DNA of 64,000 bases from Enterococcus mundtii (GTDB taxonomy: Bacteria > Bacillota > Bacilli > Lactobacillales > Enterococcaceae). Positions 56,051 to 64,000 of this stretch are shown piece after piece. Where the stretch lies: NCBI RefSeq assembly GCF_002947535.1, contig NZ_PUAP01000027.1:124001-188000 (forward strand), written 5' to 3'. The notes under the pieces are model-generated. The model ran no database searches. It was not told the DNA's origin and worked only from the letters and a program-made list of their open reading frames with translations. Both the position numbers and the translations under genes were made by a program. Position 1 is the stretch's first letter, and each line of letters starts with the position of its first letter.

Positions 56051-56302
56051 ATGAAGAGTTTAAAGGTGAGAAAAATTGGGAACATTGTCGGTATCATTTT
56101 ACCTAAGGAACTTGGGTTACCTAAGGGGGATATTTTGAGCTATATGAAAGAAGGTACAACATTGATAATTGATACAAAGGAAGTGATGAGAGAACAAGAC
56201 CGTAAAGAAATAGAAAAAGCATTTACTGATTTCTCAAAAGGTTTAGTAGTTTCCGAATCTGAAATGAAAGATACTTTTAGTAAGTATGGTTGGGGTGAGT
56301 AG
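56051..56302 (+). CDS. AbrB/MazE-type antitoxin
   Basis: An 83-residue protein with a swapped-hairpin SpoVT-AbrB DNA-binding start (KVRKIGNIVGIILPKELGLP) and a C-terminal helix for toxin binding (EVMREQDRKEIEKAFTDFSK). AGGTGTGG precedes ATG 56051. The toxin gene after it is broken, so this antitoxin may be an orphan or may act only as a regulator. Confidence 0.75.
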   Translation: MKSLKVRKIGNIVGIILPKELGLPKGDILSYMKEGTTLIIDTKEVMREQDRKEIEKAFTDFSKGLVVSESEMKDTFSKYGWGE

Positions 56303-56551
56303 ATGGTATATACGATAGTGTATTCGGAGAGTTTTCGCCAGGGGTTAGAGCAGTTGATCAATGGATGGAGAGATGAATTATTTTTATCTAAAGAAAATAT
56401 TCGACATTTTACAAGGATGATCTATCAATCAATAGAACTTACTAAAAATTTCCTTGAAATATATGAATAAGTATCTATGTTAGATCATTTTCATGAACGT
56501 ACATATCATATACGAATCGAAAAAAATATGCATATGTTACCGAATAGTTAA
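56303..56551 (+). pseudogene. Decayed RelE/ParE-type toxin
   Basis: It begins with ATG immediately after the antitoxin stop. Reading in frame gives MVYTIVYSESFRQGLEQLIN onward for 55 residues, then TAA at 56468-56470. The same frame then continues with toxin-like HFHERTYHIRIEKN and ends at TAA 56551, short of the usual RelE/ParE C-terminus with its catalytic strand. So the toxin has an internal stop and has lost its end. Confidence 0.65.
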
Positions 56552-56742
56552 AAAGAAACATCTTATTTTGATCGGTAATATTTTTCAGCAACGTCAGATG
56601 AAGCTCAGCGTTCAATAGCTAATAGTTAGTTTTAGTAAAGGTGTATGTATTATTTCTAGTTTGGTTTTCTTTTTTTGTTCAAACTGGACGAAACTCCGTA
56701 CTCTTAGTAGGATAGGAGTAGAAGAAAAAGTGGGGTGTTAGG

Positions 56743-57105
56743 ATGTTTAGTGAAACGTTGGTCCATTTATTGGAATGGCTGATTGCGATTTTGAATGTGT
56801 TCTCAATTTTAGTCTTGCTTGTTGGGATCTTTTTAGTTTTGAAAAATTTAATGATGGATCGTCCGTTGATCAAAGATTATCCGATGCGTAATCGTCGGAA
56901 TGCAGATGCTCGAAAATTACTTGCTAGCTATATTTTGTTGAGTTTAGAGGTGCTTGTCGTGGCAGATATCATTGAATCTGTGATCAAACCGACTTGGTCT
57001 GATATTTTGAAATTGGCATTGATCATCATTATACGTACGATCATCTCCTATTTTTTGAATTTGGAAATAGCGAGTCATGTATCGCATGAAAGAAGGGAAG
57101 TTTAG
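56743..57105 (+). CDS. DUF1622-family membrane protein, copy 1
   Basis: A 120-residue protein with three membrane segments (about 9-36, 60-82, 85-110). It has the conserved LLASYILLSLEVLVVADIIE and LIIIIRTIISYFLNLEI of DUF1622. GGGGTG is upstream of ATG 56743. It is followed by a paralogue with a one-base overlap, so the pair probably forms a hetero-oligomer. Function unknown. Confidence 0.75.
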   Translation: MFSETLVHLLEWLIAILNVFSILVLLVGIFLVLKNLMMDRPLIKDYPMRNRRNADARKLLASYILLSLEVLVVADIIESVIKPTWSDILKLALIIIIRTIISYFLNLEIASHVSHERREV

Positions 57106-57461
57106 TGGAGAATAGTTGGATGACACTTCTTTATCCATACCTTGAATGGTTAGTCTTGATTTTAGATGTTTTTGCCATCGTGATCTTATTATGGGGAGGG
57201 TTTCTCTCAATCAAAGATTTTTTGAAAGATGCCTTGAATCAATCTTTTAAACAGAATGAACGGGTCCATCAAAATAACGGCATCAAAAAAATGCTAGGTG
57301 GGTATATCTTGTTGAGTTTAGAGATATTGATTTCTGCTGGGATCATTGAGTCGATCATCAAGCCGACATTACAAGATATTTTTCAATTAGCCGCATTAGT
57401 CGTGATTCGTACGATCATCTCTTATTTCTTGAATAAAGAAATCGGTCCAGCGGATGTCTAA
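57105..57461 (+). CDS. DUF1622-family membrane protein, copy 2
   Basis: A 118-residue paralogue of the previous gene: MLGGYILLSLEILISAGIIE and LVVIRTIISYFLNKEI align with it directly. GTG 57105 overlaps the preceding stop and follows AGAAGGGAAG. ATG 57120, 9 bp after a GGAG, is an alternative that aligns better with copy 1. Confidence 0.72.
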   Translation: MENSWMTLLYPYLEWLVLILDVFAIVILLWGGFLSIKDFLKDALNQSFKQNERVHQNNGIKKMLGGYILLSLEILISAGIIESIIKPTLQDIFQLAALVVIRTIISYFLNKEIGPADV

Positions 57462-57511
57462 ATTCAATGGTCAAACTAAGAGAATGAAGCTGTGACAGAA
57501 GATATTAGCTC

Positions 57512-57573
57512 AAAAATAAGCGTCAAATCTCAAAAATTTGGATAAAAATTTTTGAGATTTAGCGCTTATTTTT
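57512..57573. repeat. Long intergenic inverted repeat, family member 4
   Basis: The outer arms AAAAATAAGCG/CGCTTATTTTT and inner AAATCTCAAAAATTT/AAATTTTTGAGATTT form a long hairpin. GTGACAGAAG precedes it, like GGACAGAAG before member 2. It lies between convergent genes. Confidence 0.7.
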
Positions 57574-57647
57574 CATAGGAGTTGCACACTTCCAGAGCGA
57601 TTTCCTAATGATTATGATTTAAAACTGGACTTTCCAGTCAGTGTGGA

Positions 57648-58643
57648 TCAATACAATCCAAAACTAGCTAACCAAGCCAAGATCACTGCTAAAGGACCAG
57701 TTAACAGTCGAGAGAAAAGAACAGCAGGTACGCCAATCTCAACTGTATAAGGCTCTGCTTCGGCAAGGGTTAAACCGACTGGTGTGAAATCTGCACCTGC
57801 TTGAGAGTTGATGGCAAAAAGTGCAGGCAGAGCCATGGCAGGAGCAATCGTTCCTTTGCCAATTTCCACACCGAGCAATACACCAACGACTTGAGCAATG
57901 ACTGCTCCGGGACCTAGAACTGGTGATAACACAGGGATCGAACAAATCAGAGAAAGGATGACTAAACCGACGACACTGCCGGATAAAGGTTTCACGCCAC
58001 TTGCGATGATATCACCGATTCCTGTGTAGTTGATAATTCCTACCAACATACTGACAAATGCCATAAAGGGTAGAATATTTTTTATGACGATATCAATCGT
58101 ATCACGACCTGCTTGATAGAAAATCCCAACGACGTTCCCGACGGATCGACCAAGTTTATTGATGAGACCTAAAAAACCGCCTTGTGTTTCAGCGACCTTA
58201 GCTTTTGCCTCAGTCACTTGTTCTTTTTTCGTAGGTTCAGCTTCTGTTACTGGTTCTATACGAGTTGCAGCTTCTTCGCCAGCGATCGCGATGTCTTCTA
58301 GTGTGACACCTGAAACGAAGTTCTTTTCGTTGATAAATTTCATTAATGGACCAGAAGGTGTTGTCGGATGTAGATTAACAGTCATCACATTCAACTTTGG
58401 ATAAACACCACAACGAGCTGTTCCTCCACAGTCGACAACTGCGCAAATCATTTTTTCAGGTTCAACTTTTTCTTTAAACCCATCAACTGCCTCAACATCT
58501 AGCAATTCAGCGATTTTTTGCGCAACCGGATGGATACCTCCACCGGTGACTGAAGCAACGACAGTTTTTTCGCTGGTTGGTTGTAAGGTCAATGGGCCAC
58601 CCCACCCTTTAGTACCTGGACTGACAATGACTTTATTGGACAT
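57648..58643 (-). CDS. srlE: PTS glucitol/sorbitol-type EIIBC component (SrlE-like)
   Basis: A 331-residue protein with an N-terminal EIIB part (about 1-115; phospho-Cys region [19 protein letters not shown]) and a C-terminal membrane part (about 170-331; [40 protein letters not shown]). Length and layout match SrlE/GutE. It joins SrlA to form the permease. The operon has no EIIA (SrlB) and no sorbitol-6-phosphate dehydrogenase, so the substrate may be another polyol. Confidence 0.9.
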   Translation of the reverse strand: MSNKVIVSPGTKGWGGPLTLQPTSEKTVVASVTGGGIHPVAQKIAELLDVEAVDGFKEKVEPEKMICAVVDCGGTARCGVYPKLNVMTVNLHPTTPSGPLMKFINEKNFVSGVTLEDIAIAGEEAATRIEPVTEAEPTKKEQVTEAKAKVAETQGGFLGLINKLGRSVGNVVGIFYQAGRDTIDIVIKNILPFMAFVSMLVGIINYTGIGDIIASGVKPLSGSVVGLVILSLICSIPVLSPVLGPGAVIAQVVGVLLGVEIGKGTIAPAMALPALFAINSQAGADFTPVGLTLAEAEPYTVEIGVPAVLFSRLLTGPLAVILAWLASFGLY

Positions 58644-58669
58644 AACTTTTCCTCCCTTTCGATGACAGT

Positions 58670-59191
58670 TTATTCAGCCGTTTCTTTCCACATGATTTTT
58701 GTCAATAATTCTGTAACGATTCCGCGGATCGTAATGACGACCATTCCCACTAAAAAGTAGCGGACGGCTAAAGGCATGACGGATAGACCTAATGTGGTCA
58801 ATCCTGAAGCAATCCCAGTCCAGACAAATAGTTCACCAGCATTTGCGTGGGGAAATAGACCAGTGATCGGGTGGACTAATGAAACAGCAGAATCGTAGAA
58901 AGCGGGTTTTTGTTTCTCTTTTAAGAAACGTCCAAAAGAATAACACATTGGATTGGTCAAGAAGAAAACAGCTAATAGAGGAAAGATGCTATAACGTAAA
59001 AGGATGTTTTTCGTACAAAATTGTGCGAATGACGATACACGCTCTTCACCAACCAGAGCGATGAGGGCATTAACAAATGTCAATAAAACTACTAAAGTTG
59101 GCAGGATACCGGTGATCAATCCCATCAAGTTCTCTCCACCAGCATCAAAAACTCCAATAAAATTTTCTGCAATCGATACTAAAAAATCCAT
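58670..59191 (-). CDS. srlA: PTS glucitol/sorbitol-type EIIC component (SrlA-like)
   Basis: A 173-residue membrane protein (about four segments) with [38 protein letters not shown] and [19 protein letters not shown], which identify the SrlA/GutA EIIC family. Its ATG overlaps the gutM stop by one base (TAATG). Confidence 0.9.
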   Translation of the reverse strand: MDFLVSIAENFIGVFDAGGENLMGLITGILPTLVVLLTFVNALIALVGEERVSSFAQFCTKNILLRYSIFPLLAVFFLTNPMCYSFGRFLKEKQKPAFYDSAVSLVHPITGLFPHANAGELFVWTGIASGLTTLGLSVMPLAVRYFLVGMVVITIRGIVTELLTKIMWKETAE

Positions 59192-59583
59192 TAAACTACC
59201 TCCAGTCTATTTTTTTCCATTTGGATCAATTGAAGTGCTTGGTCAAATGCTGCTTTTCTTTGCTTATTAGAAAGTAAGTTAAATGTTTCGTTTGTTTTCT
59301 TTCCAATAAACTCTTTTTTCTCTTTGAATCTGGCAAATATTGTGACACCTGACATTTCCCTACAGGATAAGATAAGGCCATTTTGATCTGTCACTAATAA
59401 AAGAATCACGCCTCTTCCTAAATTAAACTTCGCTTTAGCTATGCCTACGCCTAAAAAACCAGTGTGGCGCTTTTTGATTTCATTCAATTCTTTACGGTAG
59501 TTGATATGCTGCAAATAAGATAATAGGATCTGGATCACCCAACATGCAGCGAGCAAGAAAACAAGTGATTTATATTGGAACAT
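59191..59583 (-). CDS. gutM: GutM-like regulator/accessory protein of the glucitol-type PTS
   Basis: A 130-residue protein with one N-terminal membrane segment (about 6-24) and a soluble part containing KKRHTGFLGVGIAKAKFNLG and RGVILLLVTDQNGLILSCRE, the GutM (activator) family pattern. First gene of the minus-strand operon, with AAAGGAG before ATG 59583. In E. coli GutM affects glucitol operon expression; the membrane segment suggests a role at the permease. Confidence 0.85.
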   Translation of the reverse strand: MFQYKSLVFLLAACWVIQILLSYLQHINYRKELNEIKKRHTGFLGVGIAKAKFNLGRGVILLLVTDQNGLILSCREMSGVTIFARFKEKKEFIGKKTNETFNLLSNKQRKAAFDQALQLIQMEKNRLEVV

Positions 59584-59609
59584 AAGTGGAACTCCTTTCC
59601 TGTTGTTAT

Positions 59610-59624
59610 TTGTAAGCGCTTTAT
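59610..59624 (-). promoter_or_regulatory. Candidate CcpA box of the gutM operon
   Basis: TTGTAAGCGCTTTAT on the plus strand fits WTGNAANCGNWNNCW with one mismatch. It lies between the minus-strand promoter and gutM, a roadblock position. Confidence 0.55.
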
Positions 59625-59631
59625 ATTTAAA

Positions 59632-59660
59632 ATACTAAATTGCAGAATTACGAAAGTCAA
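59632..59660 (-). promoter_or_regulatory. Promoter of the gutM-srlA-srlE operon
   Basis: On the minus strand -35 TTGACT (59660-59655) and -10 TAGTAT (59637-59632) are 17 bp apart. Confidence 0.65.
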
Positions 59661-59756
59661 CCATTTATTCACATATTCTTTATTATGGAACAAATGTGAA
59701 CTTTGTGAATTTTGAGGAACATTAGGTAAAGATGAGAGTGTGCACTTCTAATTTTA

Positions 59757-59795
59757 ATGTAAGCGTTGACAATCGGTTGTTAAACATTTTACTAT
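59757..59795 (+). promoter_or_regulatory. Promoter with perfect CcpA box before the SAF oxidoreductase
   Basis: ATGTAAGCGTTGACA (59757-59771) fits the cre consensus at every position. Its last six bases are the -35 TTGACA; -10-like TACTAT follows at 59790-59795 (18-bp spacer). CcpA binding would exclude RNA polymerase. Confidence 0.7.
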
Positions 59796-59847
59796 TGAAT
59801 TGTATCAAATGTTACGTCAAGTATATTTTGTTAAAGGAGAGCTGAGA

Positions 59848-61089
59848 ATGACTATTTATCAACAATTATTAGAAAGAGAGAACCAAGGAGCGCCAATAAA
59901 AATAGGGGTGATCGGTGCCGGTCAAATGGGCTTTGGGATGATTGCACAGATCGCAACGATCCCTGGAATGGCTGTCACAGGCATCAGTGATATCCGACTA
60001 GATTTTGCACAAAGTGCGGCAGCGGCTTATAAAGCTTCAAGTACGAATCAACATAAAATTTTAACAGTCACTGATTTTAAAGAAGTTATTTATTCAGATG
60101 ATGTTGAAGTGATTGTTGATGCAACAGGGGTACCAGAAGTAGGGGCAAAAATTGCGATGGAAACCTTGGTTGCTAAGAAACATTTAGTACTCTTGAATGT
60201 TGAAATCGATATTACAGTAGGTTCTTTGATGCACAAACTTTATCAGACCGCTAATTTAGTTTATACGGGGTCGGATGGTGATGAACCAGCTGCGACAACT
60301 GAACTCTTTGAATTTGCTAAATCAATGGGGATGGAAGTATTAGTCGCAGGAAAAGGGAAAAATAATAAGCTGAATATTTCTGCTAATCCAGATACATGCC
60401 GTGAAGAAGCATTGAAGAAAAAAATGGCGCCTCATATGTTAGCGGCGTTTAAAGACGGCACAAAAACAATGGCAGAGATGAACTTATTGTCGAATGCGAT
60501 CGGTTTTGTACCTGATAAAGTTGGGATGCATGGAATCGCTGGGGATCAAAACTCAGTAGTCAAAGATTTGGACATTAAAGAAAATGGTGGAATCCTTGAT
60601 AAATTTGGTGTAGTCGAATATGTCGACGGTTTGGCACCTGGTGTGTTTGTCATCGTAAAAGGCCAAAATGACGGAGTGAAGCATGAATTGAATTATTTGA
60701 TGCAAAAAGAAGGCGACCATCATCTATTGTATCGACCTTTCCACTTAGCAAGTTTAGAAACTCCTATCACGATTGCTAAAGCTGTTTTACGAAATGATCA
60801 TGCGATCGTTCCTCTTGGAGCACCTATTTCAGAAACTGTCGCAGTGGCTAAAAAGACGATCAACCAAGGGGAGCGCCTGGATGGAATCGGTGGTTATAGT
60901 GTTCGTGGTGTTCTAGAAACTCATGTCGACATGGTCAGCGAAGGGCATATCCCGATTGGTTTGATCTCAGGCGAAGTCGTAGCGAAACGCACGATCAAAG
61001 AAGGTACTTTTATTACAGAAGATGATGTGGAATTAGATCAATCGACGACAGTCTGGAAGCTTAGAAAGTTACAGGATAGCATGTTTTAA
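59848..61089 (+). CDS. SAF-domain NAD(P)-dependent oxidoreductase
   Basis: A 413-residue protein with an N-terminal Rossmann domain (IKIGVIGAGQMGFGMIAQIA, about residues 17-36; DATGVPEVGAKIA), a homoserine-dehydrogenase-like middle part (YTGSDGDEPAATTELFEFAK, AGKGKNNKLN) and a C-terminal SAF domain (about 335-400; GLISGEVVAKRTIKEGTFIT). Family members occur in polyol or branched-sugar pathways beside glucitol-type PTS genes; their reactions are largely unassigned. ATG 59848 follows AAAGGAGAG. It probably oxidises the polyol phosphate made by the divergent PTS; substrate unproven. Confidence 0.78.
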   Translation: MTIYQQLLERENQGAPIKIGVIGAGQMGFGMIAQIATIPGMAVTGISDIRLDFAQSAAAAYKASSTNQHKILTVTDFKEVIYSDDVEVIVDATGVPEVGAKIAMETLVAKKHLVLLNVEIDITVGSLMHKLYQTANLVYTGSDGDEPAATTELFEFAKSMGMEVLVAGKGKNNKLNISANPDTCREEALKKKMAPHMLAAFKDGTKTMAEMNLLSNAIGFVPDKVGMHGIAGDQNSVVKDLDIKENGGILDKFGVVEYVDGLAPGVFVIVKGQNDGVKHELNYLMQKEGDHHLLYRPFHLASLETPITIAKAVLRNDHAIVPLGAPISETVAVAKKTINQGERLDGIGGYSVRGVLETHVDMVSEGHIPIGLISGEVVAKRTIKEGTFITEDDVELDQSTTVWKLRKLQDSMF

Positions 61090-61172
61090 TCGTTGATTTT
61101 GAAATAAGTCACCATTTTGAAGTGTGTTAAAATCAATAGTAATCAAGCATCTATACTATTGGAGGGATTCAA

Positions 61173-62126
61173 ATGGGGTATTCAGATGACAAGCGCTTAT
61201 TAGTGGAACTCGCATCTATGTATTATAACGAAGGAGCAAAGCAAGAAGAAATTGCTAAAAAATTTAGTATCAGCCGCTCACTTGTGTCGAAATATCTGGC
61301 AAAAGCACGTAGTTTAGGCTTAGTAGAAATCATTATCCACGATGATTTGATTCATCCATTTCAACGGTTGGAACAAAAGATCCAAAAAAAATATCAATTG
61401 AAAGAGGTCATTTGTGTCCATTCGATTGGAGAAGAATCACTAAACAAAAGACTAGGGATCGCGACTGCTAGATATCTTTCTAGAATCATCAAAGCGGATA
61501 TGACGATTGCTATCTCAGCAGGCACGACGCTTCATGAAGCCGCAGTGATTTTTTCGGTAAAAAACCATCTATCGAATGTTCGTTTTATTCCGATGGTAGG
61601 AGGATTAGGTCGAGAGCATGTTAGTTTGCAATCCAATGTGATTTGCGAGTTGCTTGCCAATAAATGTGGTGGGATCGCGCTGGAATTACATGCACCGATC
61701 ACTGTGGATTCAGCGGAAGCCAAACAAGTCTTTTTAAGTCAATCCTTTATCAAGAACGTATTAGAAGAAGCTAAAAATGCCGATATTTCCTTGGTTGGGA
61801 TAGGTGGCACGCCTGTCTATTCCACAATGACCAAAGCTTATTTAGCGAAAGAGGATGGGATGAAAGTCGATTTTACCAACGGTGAAATCATTGGTGATAT
61901 TTGTTATAACTTCATCAACGAAGAAGGCTCTGTAGTAGACTGCGAATGGAATAAACGTGTGTTGTCACTCGAAGTAGCTGATTTAAAGAAAATTCCATTG
62001 AAAATTGCTGCTGCTGGAGGAAAAGATAAAGTGAAAGGGATCAACGCAGCTTTGACGAATCATTTGGTCGATGTGTTGATCATTGATGAAGATACTGCGA
62101 AATTTCTTTTGAATGAATATATCTGA
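61173..62126 (+). CDS. SorC-family (sugar-binding) transcriptional regulator
   Basis: A 317-residue regulator. The N-terminal HTH (ASMYYNEGAKQEEIAKKFSI, then SRSLVSKYLAKARSLGLVEI) and the effector domain (about 65-315; ISAGTTLHEAA, VPMVGGLGRE-like FIPMVGGLGREH, SLVGIGGTPVYS and the C-terminal AAAGGKDKVKGINAAL) fit the SorC/DeoR type, which binds sugar phosphates. It probably controls both the divergent PTS and this operon. GGAGGG precedes the ATG. Confidence 0.88.
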   Translation: MGYSDDKRLLVELASMYYNEGAKQEEIAKKFSISRSLVSKYLAKARSLGLVEIIIHDDLIHPFQRLEQKIQKKYQLKEVICVHSIGEESLNKRLGIATARYLSRIIKADMTIAISAGTTLHEAAVIFSVKNHLSNVRFIPMVGGLGREHVSLQSNVICELLANKCGGIALELHAPITVDSAEAKQVFLSQSFIKNVLEEAKNADISLVGIGGTPVYSTMTKAYLAKEDGMKVDFTNGEIIGDICYNFINEEGSVVDCEWNKRVLSLEVADLKKIPLKIAAAGGKDKVKGINAALTNHLVDVLIIDEDTAKFLLNEYI

Positions 62127-62179
62127 TCCCTATAGGCGAAATCTATATGTGTTTTAGGCAAAACAAAAGGAGAAAATAC

Positions 62180-63181
62180 ATGGAAAAAAATAAATCTATG
62201 TCTATTGAAAATAGTGCGAATCTTGCAGATGAAGAGTTGAAAGATATTTTTTATAAAATGTGGGAGATTCGTTTTTTTGACGAAAAGGTAGATGAGCTTT
62301 TTGCACGTGGACTGATCCATGGCACCACACATTTAGCCGTAGGACAAGAAGCAACAGCTGCGGGAAGCGGAGCGGTGTTAAGAAAAACAGATTGGATCAC
62401 TTCTACTCACCGAGGTCATGGTCATACGATTGCTAAAGGCACCAATGTGAATGAAATGATGGCAGAGTTATTTGGCCGAACCACTGGTACGAATAATGGC
62501 AAAGGCGGCTCTATGCATATTGCAGATCTAGATACCGGAAACTTAGGCGCCAATGGCATTGTTGGCGGTGGTTATCCGATTGCTGTAGGTGCCGCATTAT
62601 CTTCAAAAATGAAGAAAACAAACCAAGTTGCCTTATCTTATGGAGGAGACGGTTCGACGAATGAAGGGAGCTTCCATGAAGCGTTGAACTTGGCTGCGAT
62701 CTGGGATCTGCCTGTTGTCTTCTTTATTGAAAATAATAAATATGGGATGAGCGGACCAATTGAAAAAATGACAAGAGTCCAAAACTTATCCGAGCGGGCA
62801 AAAGCGTATGGCATCGAAGGTGTGACAATTGACGGAAATGATTTACTCGAAGTGATTGAAACGACCCATCGGGCGGTAGAAAAAGCACGCCGTGGTGAAG
62901 GACCGACTCTGATCGAAGCATTGACGTATCGTTGGAAAGGTCATTCAAAATCAGATGCTAAAAAATATCGCACGAAACAAGAAGAAGAACAGTGGCGAAC
63001 AGAAAGAGATCCAATCGAGCGAACCAAGAAAACGTTGGTTGCTGCGGGTATCTTCACTGATGAAGAAGCTGAGGAAATCAAAAAACAGGCAAAACAGTCG
63101 ATCATTGATGCAGTGAAATTTGGAGAAACAAGTCCAATGGTTGCGGTTGAAACGATGTATGAAGATGTTTATGCAGAGTAG
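62180..63181 (+). CDS. TPP-dependent 2-oxoacid/acetoin dehydrogenase E1 alpha subunit
   Basis: A 333-residue E1 alpha with LIHGTTHLAVGQEATAAGSG, STHRGHGHTIAKG and the TPP-binding motif YGGDGSTNEGSFHEALNLAA to FFIENNKYGMSG. It pairs with the E1 beta gene 9 bp downstream. The length and motifs are closest to acetoin/pyruvate dehydrogenase-type enzymes (AcoA-like). In this setting it probably cleaves an acyloin or dicarbonyl product of the polyol pathway. ATG 62180 follows AAAAGGAG. Confidence 0.85.
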   Translation: MEKNKSMSIENSANLADEELKDIFYKMWEIRFFDEKVDELFARGLIHGTTHLAVGQEATAAGSGAVLRKTDWITSTHRGHGHTIAKGTNVNEMMAELFGRTTGTNNGKGGSMHIADLDTGNLGANGIVGGGYPIAVGAALSSKMKKTNQVALSYGGDGSTNEGSFHEALNLAAIWDLPVVFFIENNKYGMSGPIEKMTRVQNLSERAKAYGIEGVTIDGNDLLEVIETTHRAVEKARRGEGPTLIEALTYRWKGHSKSDAKKYRTKQEEEQWRTERDPIERTKKTLVAAGIFTDEEAEEIKKQAKQSIIDAVKFGETSPMVAVETMYEDVYAE

Positions 63182-63190
63182 GAGGAAGTC

Positions 63191-64000
63191 ATGAGAGAAA
63201 TTACTTATGCAGAAGCTGTGAAAGAAGCACTTTCTGAAGCAATGAGAGAAAACGAAGATGTATTTATGTTAGGTGAAGATATCGGGATTTATGGAGGCGC
63301 TTTCGGAGTGACTCGTGGAATGGTCGAAGAATTTGGTGAGGAGCGTATACGTTCTACACCTATTTCAGAGTCAGCCATCGCAGGTGCGGCTGTTGGCTCA
63401 GCTATGACCGGCATGAGGCCGATCTTTGAGATCCAATTCTCTGATTTTATTACGATCGCATTGGATCAAATCGTGAACCAAGCGGCAAAAATCCGCTACA
63501 TGTATGGTGGCAAGGCAAGAATTCCTTTAGTGATGAGAACCCCAGGTGGTTCAGGAACCGGCGCAGCTGCCCAACATTCACAAAGTTTAGAAAATTGGAC
63601 GGCTCATATCCCAGGATTGAAAGTGATCCAACCGGCAACAGCGTATGATGCAAAAGGGTTATTACATGCAGCGATCGAAGACGATAATCCAGTCATGTTT
63701 TATGAACATAAATTATGTTATCGGACAACTTCAGATGTGCCAGCAGAAAAATACACGATCCCGATCGGAGTAGCAGATATTAAAGAAGTTGGAACGGATA
63801 TCACGGTGGTGGCAACAGGGATCATGGTTCATAAAGCAATCGAAGCTGCCAAAATTTTGCAAGAAAAAAAGATCAGTATTGAAGTGGTCGATCCACGGAC
63901 ATTGGTACCGTTAGACAAAAAAACAATCACTAATTCAGTGATGAAGACTGGACGTGCGGTCGTTGTGACAGAATCGGTGAAGCGAAGTGGCTTTAGTGCA
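63191..64000 (+). CDS. TPP-dependent dehydrogenase E1 beta subunit (partial, cut by the window end)
   Basis: The first 270 residues are present. They start [20 protein letters not shown] and contain [40 protein letters not shown] and [20 protein letters not shown] (typical E1 beta), then [16 protein letters not shown]-like sequence near the edge. GGAGG lies 5 bp before ATG 63191. The E2/E3 genes expected of an acetoin dehydrogenase complex would lie beyond the window. Confidence 0.88.
   Translation, partial: MREITYAEAVKEALSEAMRENEDVFMLGEDIGIYGGAFGVTRGMVEEFGEERIRSTPISESAIAGAAVGSAMTGMRPIFEIQFSDFITIALDQIVNQAAKIRYMYGGKARIPLVMRTPGGSGTGAAAQHSQSLENWTAHIPGLKVIQPATAYDAKGLLHAAIEDDNPVMFYEHKLCYRTTSDVPAEKYTIPIGVADIKEVGTDITVVATGIMVHKAIEAAKILQEKKISIEVVDPRTLVPLDKKTITNSVMKTGRAVVVTESVKRSGFSA

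Noticed and set aside
62147-62179. Upstream start for the E1 alpha gene
   Set aside because: The in-frame start at 62147 has no ribosome site, while ATG 62180 follows AAAAGGAG at the right distance.

Overview
The window looks like a chromosomal segment of a low-GC Firmicute, most probably an Enterococcus. The reasons are the many PTS operons run by PRD regulators, the LPxTG/sortase pilus locus, strong AGGAGG-type ribosome sites, CcpA boxes and a sigma-54 promoter in front of a cellobiose-type PTS. I see no tRNA, rRNA, CRISPR array, IS element or phage module. Species cannot be fixed from the sequence alone.

Layout. 1-207 is the tail of a cation symporter. 440-4799 and 5911-11552 are two ascorbate-type (UlaA-like) PTS operons, each led by a BglG/MtlR-like regulator; the second also carries a class II ketose-bisphosphate aldolase and a P-loop kinase-like protein. 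11675-14069 (minus) is a PucR regulator with an alpha/beta hydrolase. It is divergent from 14188-21463, which holds an FdrA-DUF1116 fusion (AllF-AllG type), DUF2877 (AllH type), an MFS carrier, a carbamate kinase and a dicarboxylate-type symporter. This reads as a carbamoyl-transfer catabolic operon that yields ATP through carbamoyl phosphate. 21483-25885 is a beta-glucoside operon (EIIBCA, 6-phospho-beta-glucosidase, LicT-type antiterminator) with its RNA antiterminator visible. 26394-31403 holds ketopantoate reductase, a PfoR-like EIIC, TruA, MsrA and an aldo/keto reductase.

31676-43548 (minus) is a pilus locus: Rgg-like regulator, major pilin, 1623-residue adhesin, minor pilin, a protein with TWO sortase domains, a small membrane protein, a signal peptidase I and a small acidic protein. 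The major pilin is out of frame at an A7 tract that forms a canonical -1 slippery heptamer, and the regulator contains an A12 tract, so both look switchable. Divergent from this, 44058-47007 encodes a secreted glucosaminidase/M23 hydrolase with two short DivIVA-like proteins and a 50-residue protein.

47105-49213 is a cellobiose-type PTS (B, A, C) behind a sigma-54 promoter with upstream palindromes. 49340-57461 is ordinary chromosome: MmcQ-like protein, methyltransferase, acetyltransferase, YrhK protein, zinc alcohol dehydrogenase, oleate hydratase, a decayed toxin-antitoxin pair and tandem DUF1622 membrane proteins.

57648-64000 holds a glucitol-type PTS (GutM, EIIC, EIIBC; minus) divergent from a SAF-domain oxidoreductase, a SorC-type regulator and E1 alpha/beta of a TPP-dependent dehydrogenase. 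It resembles a polyol catabolic pathway of unknown substrate, and each divergent promoter carries a CcpA box.

Four long inverted repeats in gaps between genes (5709, 31516, 34864, 57512) look like members of one dispersed family.
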